This document shows, piece by piece, positions 61,137-64,000 of a stretch of DNA of 64,000 bases. Positions within the stretch are counted from its first letter, which is position 1. Every line of letters starts with the position of its first letter. The stretch lies in the NCBI RefSeq assembly GCF_003286085.1, contig NW_020825445.1, positions 124,001-188,000 of the forward strand, written 5' to 3'. Under the pieces are notes generated by a model. It saw only the letters and a list, made by a program, of their open reading frames with translations, had not been told where the DNA came from and made no database searches. Made by a program: the position numbers and the translations under genes. This stretch comes from Drosophila persimilis (lineage: Eukaryota > Arthropoda > Insecta > Diptera > Drosophilidae).

Positions 61137-61188
61137 TCTCTAAATTTATCCTCCGACTCCGACTGTGACTCCATCTCCATGGAAAATG
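61137..61188 (+). CDS. Candidate internal or alternative exon
   Basis: A 52-nt segment lies between the acceptor CCCTTTCCTGTCAG and the donor GTGAGT. Read in phase 0 it encodes SLNLSSDSDCDSISMENG (the last codon completed by the next exon), a Ser/Asp-rich sequence that looks coding. The phase-1 end of the 57,846 exon would run into a TGA here, so it cannot be joined directly. Either an intermediate exon is missing, or this is an alternative first exon starting at the internal ATG (MENG), which would end in the phase-1 register used elsewhere in the gene. Confidence 0.4.
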
Positions 61189-61424
61189 GTGAGTTTTCCA
61201 AGCTGTGTGGCACCAGTGCGGTGCATGCCAGGCATTTGGCCAATGCAGTTGCTGATTTGTGATTTACAGGGTATACCATTTAAGGCGCGCCATGATGATT
61301 CTCTTGAAAAGTGCTAGAAAAATCAAATTTATTTCAAAATTTTCACAGTAGACACTTTTTGTGGATGAACCCAGAAAAGCCATTTTTTCTTTTTACTTAA
61401 AAAGAAGTTATATAAAATTATATA

Positions 61425-61830
61425 TAAAAATATCTTTCATTGGTTCGGCTCTAAAATTCTTCATGTTTCACCATTTTCATGGGTCCTTAATGGGTTAACG
61501 GTTATATTCAATTTCTTGGCCACTAAAAATTAAGTAAAAAATAAGTATTATTGGAATATCTTTGATGGGTTCGGCTCTAAAACTCTTTAACTATCATGGG
61601 CTCTTAAGGGCTAAGGCGGATTAAGGGTTAAATTCAATTTCTTGGCTACTAAAAAATAAAAAAAATATAAAGTCCTTAGATGAATTTTTTGTTGCCAATT
61701 TTACAGAAAATATATTTTTTTTAAGTCTTAAGCTAAAAAACATTTAAAAAATTAAGAAAAATATATAAATTCTTTAGATTATTTTATGCCAATTTTACAG
61801 AAAATAAATTTAAATTTAATAAATAAATTC
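61425..61830. repeat. A/T-rich duplicated blocks, period about 126 bp then about 92 bp
   Basis: TATCTTT(C/G)ATTGGTTCGGCTCTA-type sequence occurs near 61,431 and 61,557 with matching downstream TTCAATTTCTTGG blocks. CAATTTTACAGAAAATA then occurs near 61,696 and 61,789. Copies are diverged. Confidence 0.65.
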
Positions 61831-64000
61831 TTAAGCTAAGAGAAAACAATTTTTTTGAAAAAATAACCGTAAAAAAACTCAGTCTTTATGGGATTTTTCC
61901 AAACCATTATAAAAGTAGTTTTAATAATTACAGTATGCTTTCGTATATTGTTATTTGTGTTAATTGTTATTCTTATTAATTAGGTAAAAAAAAATACAAA
62001 TAATAAATGAAAAATATAATTCTAGTGGTTTCCCTAGTTTTTTTTTTATTATTTTTTTTTTGTTGTAGGTTTATCTTTAATAATACATATTGTTGTTTGC
62101 TATTACTTTTGGAGCTTGATGATTAAAAAAAAAAATGTAAAAAAAAAACGTGTTATAAGGTCGAATAATTTGGAGATCCTCCTCCTTATTTTATCTATTC
62201 AGGTTTCTGGGGTAGAGGTCCTCTTAGATCATCCTGTTGGGCAGGTCGATTGGGTGTATTACGGCCAGCCTACTGGTTTCCCCAGTGAAATGCAATATTC
62301 TTAATGATAAAATACTTAAATAAAAAATCGATTTTATAGGGAAAAAAGAATGCAGGGAATGCACCCGTCTTTGAGTGAATGAAAAGCTCTTTCCTTGCCA
62401 AAAGAAATCTGCCACAAATCCCTGGGATTTCCCCTTGCCGTTCCCCCTTGCCTTTTCCATTCATTTAACAGGGTATCCCCAGGGTCTACATAAATCGAGT
62501 CTTTCCATTGGTGGGCAATCGGTGGCATTCCACAGCACTTGTTTTCTGTTCTGTTCTGTTCTGTTCTGCTGTTGTTCTCGCTCTTGTTGTGCCTCCCCTC
62601 GCCCCCTCTCTGTAGCCCTCTCTCGGTTGTTCTTTGGTTTGTTGTTTCTGTGTGTGTTTGTGTGTGGCATGCAACATTGGCTGTTTGGGTTGATGTGCCC
62701 ACTGGCAGTCCAGCAGTCCATTCCCCCTCCCCTCCCCCCCGCCCCTGCCCATGCCCATGCCCCCCCTGGTCTGCAGTAACTGGCTTAAAGGACGCTGAAG
62801 GTGAACAACAAATGCAATGGAAACTGGTTTTCCGTCACTCTCTGCCCCTGCCTCTCCGCGTGGCAACAACATTGTTGCAGTTACATTCACTGATTAGAAC
62901 GTGGCAGGTTAAGCAATACCCCTGTGGCAAGGAACAACGCCCCCTCTCTCACCCTCCCCCCCCCGGTGTCCCTCCTCCGGCTGTCTCCTGCTTCCGCCTG
63001 TGGGACAGATTACATAAATTCACGTCACTCATACGCCACGTGGGCTCTGCTCTGCTCTGCTCTGCTCTCGGATCTCTGTTTGTGGTTTCAGCTCTTCAGG
63101 GCTCTGTTCGCAGTTTTCTGCTGCTCATTGGAGTGTGGCATCAGAGGCATAAAGTGTTGCTGCCCTGCCACTGCCACTGCCACTGCCCTGTGGCATGTGT
63201 CACGTTGCAATTGTTTTTTGCCGTTTTGGTTTTTTGCTTGCTTTTTAGATGAATATTTCTCTGTTTCAATGGGGAACTATGACTTTGAGTGGGATATCGG
63301 CGTGGATATAGATATAAAGCTTTTTTTGGGGATGTTTTCCTGTCAAAATTCGCCGATTTTTAGAGAGATCTTTCTCAAAACTTATCACAGATCAATGTTT
63401 TTGATCTGACCGGATCGGTGGACTATATCTTCTAGTTTTTGGGGGAAAAATCAATCGTAAACGAAATTTTTGTGAAATAAATTCTCTTACATTCCATTTC
63501 TCCAGGGTATCAGTGGCTTCGACTAAACCACAAATATTTTGTGCACTTTTCTTCACGCTTTTCCTCGGCCTCCCCCCTCGTCCACCGCTTTCCTCGTCCT
63601 CCCCCCTCGTCCACCGCTTTCCTCGTCCTCCCCCCTCGTCCCCCTCTGGGGTTCAATCAATTTATGACCTGCAATGCGCGCGCTCGATGCTGCCACCATT
63701 TGGCACATTACTCACGTGCTTTTATTGGCCATGCCACGCCCAGCCCTGGCCAGCCCTGCCCTGCCCTGCCCCAACATTTAAGCCATTTAACCCTTTTGTG
63801 GCGCTGGAACACTTTTTAATTTGCTTGCAGCAAGGCATGTGGCATCTGCCTTTATTTGGTTGAGTCCTGACTTCTGCCCGAAGGAATCTATGCTCGAAAT
63901 CTAATCAAATTCGAAGTCTTTAAGTCTCAAGGAATTGGCATTCATTGATGTTTGTGTCGTCTTCGATGTTTATGCACAAAAACACAACTTAATTAAAACG
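61831..64000. other. Intron or spacer at the window end
   Basis: No exon supported. A/T-rich to 62,330, then pyrimidine-rich with TTCTG pentamers near 62,545-62,568, TCTGC pentamers near 63,048-63,068 and CACTGC repeats near 63,168-63,186. A 29-bp unit (TCCCCCCTCGTCCACCGCTT plus 9 bases) repeats three times from 63,571, the third copy partial. Confidence 0.5.

Noticed and set aside
62164..62270. Possible exon after CTATTCAG near 62,202
   Set aside because: Two frames are open, the donor (CTGGTTTCC) is weak, and surrounding sequence is A/T-rich with no continuity to other exons.

Overview
The window is eukaryotic and looks like Drosophila. Coding exons are few, separated by long AT-rich introns and spacers, and bounded by consensus GT/AG splice sites. 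Microsatellites are dense ((CA)n, (GA)n, (AAT)n, G/C runs). Three copies of a dispersed element with a (GTCY)n tract and conserved flanks match what I recall of the Drosophila 'mini-me' class. An obscura-group species is my guess from repeat texture and was not tested.

Layout. 1-2.2 kb: two families of degenerate repeats that are reverse complements of each other. 2.2-13.8 kb: no exon recognised; probably intron or 5' flank of the next gene. 13.8-18.3 kb (+): the last four exons of a large gene, encoding at least 917 residues of mostly disordered protein with two CxxC pairs, poly-Asn and poly-Ala tracts and a C-terminal class I PDZ-ligand-like tail. A long 3' UTR probably follows. 21.7-23.2 kb (-): an intact single-exon gene for a 496-residue secreted repeat protein with its own TATA box, lying tail to tail with the first gene.

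23.3-29.4 kb: a spacer with a CTCF-like insulator motif, open-frame islands, a mini-me-like copy and a small hAT-like remnant flanked by inverted promoter-like motifs. 29.4-61.2 kb (+): the 5' end of a second large gene. It has a probable non-coding first exon, a first coding exon at 30.4-30.6 kb, a phase-compatible 66-nt exon at 57.85 kb after a 27-kb intron, and a possible further exon at 61.14-61.19 kb. The intron holds a nested small gene (53,659-54,030, +) for a 123-residue Cys-rich single-pass membrane protein, two more mini-me-like copies, a remarkable 0.7-kb ordered repeat array at 33 kb, and many simple repeats. 61.2-64 kb: AT-rich tandem duplications and pyrimidine-rich spacer.

I could not name any of the genes with confidence, so gene symbols are left empty. 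No CRISPR array, rRNA or convincing tRNA gene was found. Splice structures were read by eye from splice-site consensus and reading-frame continuity.
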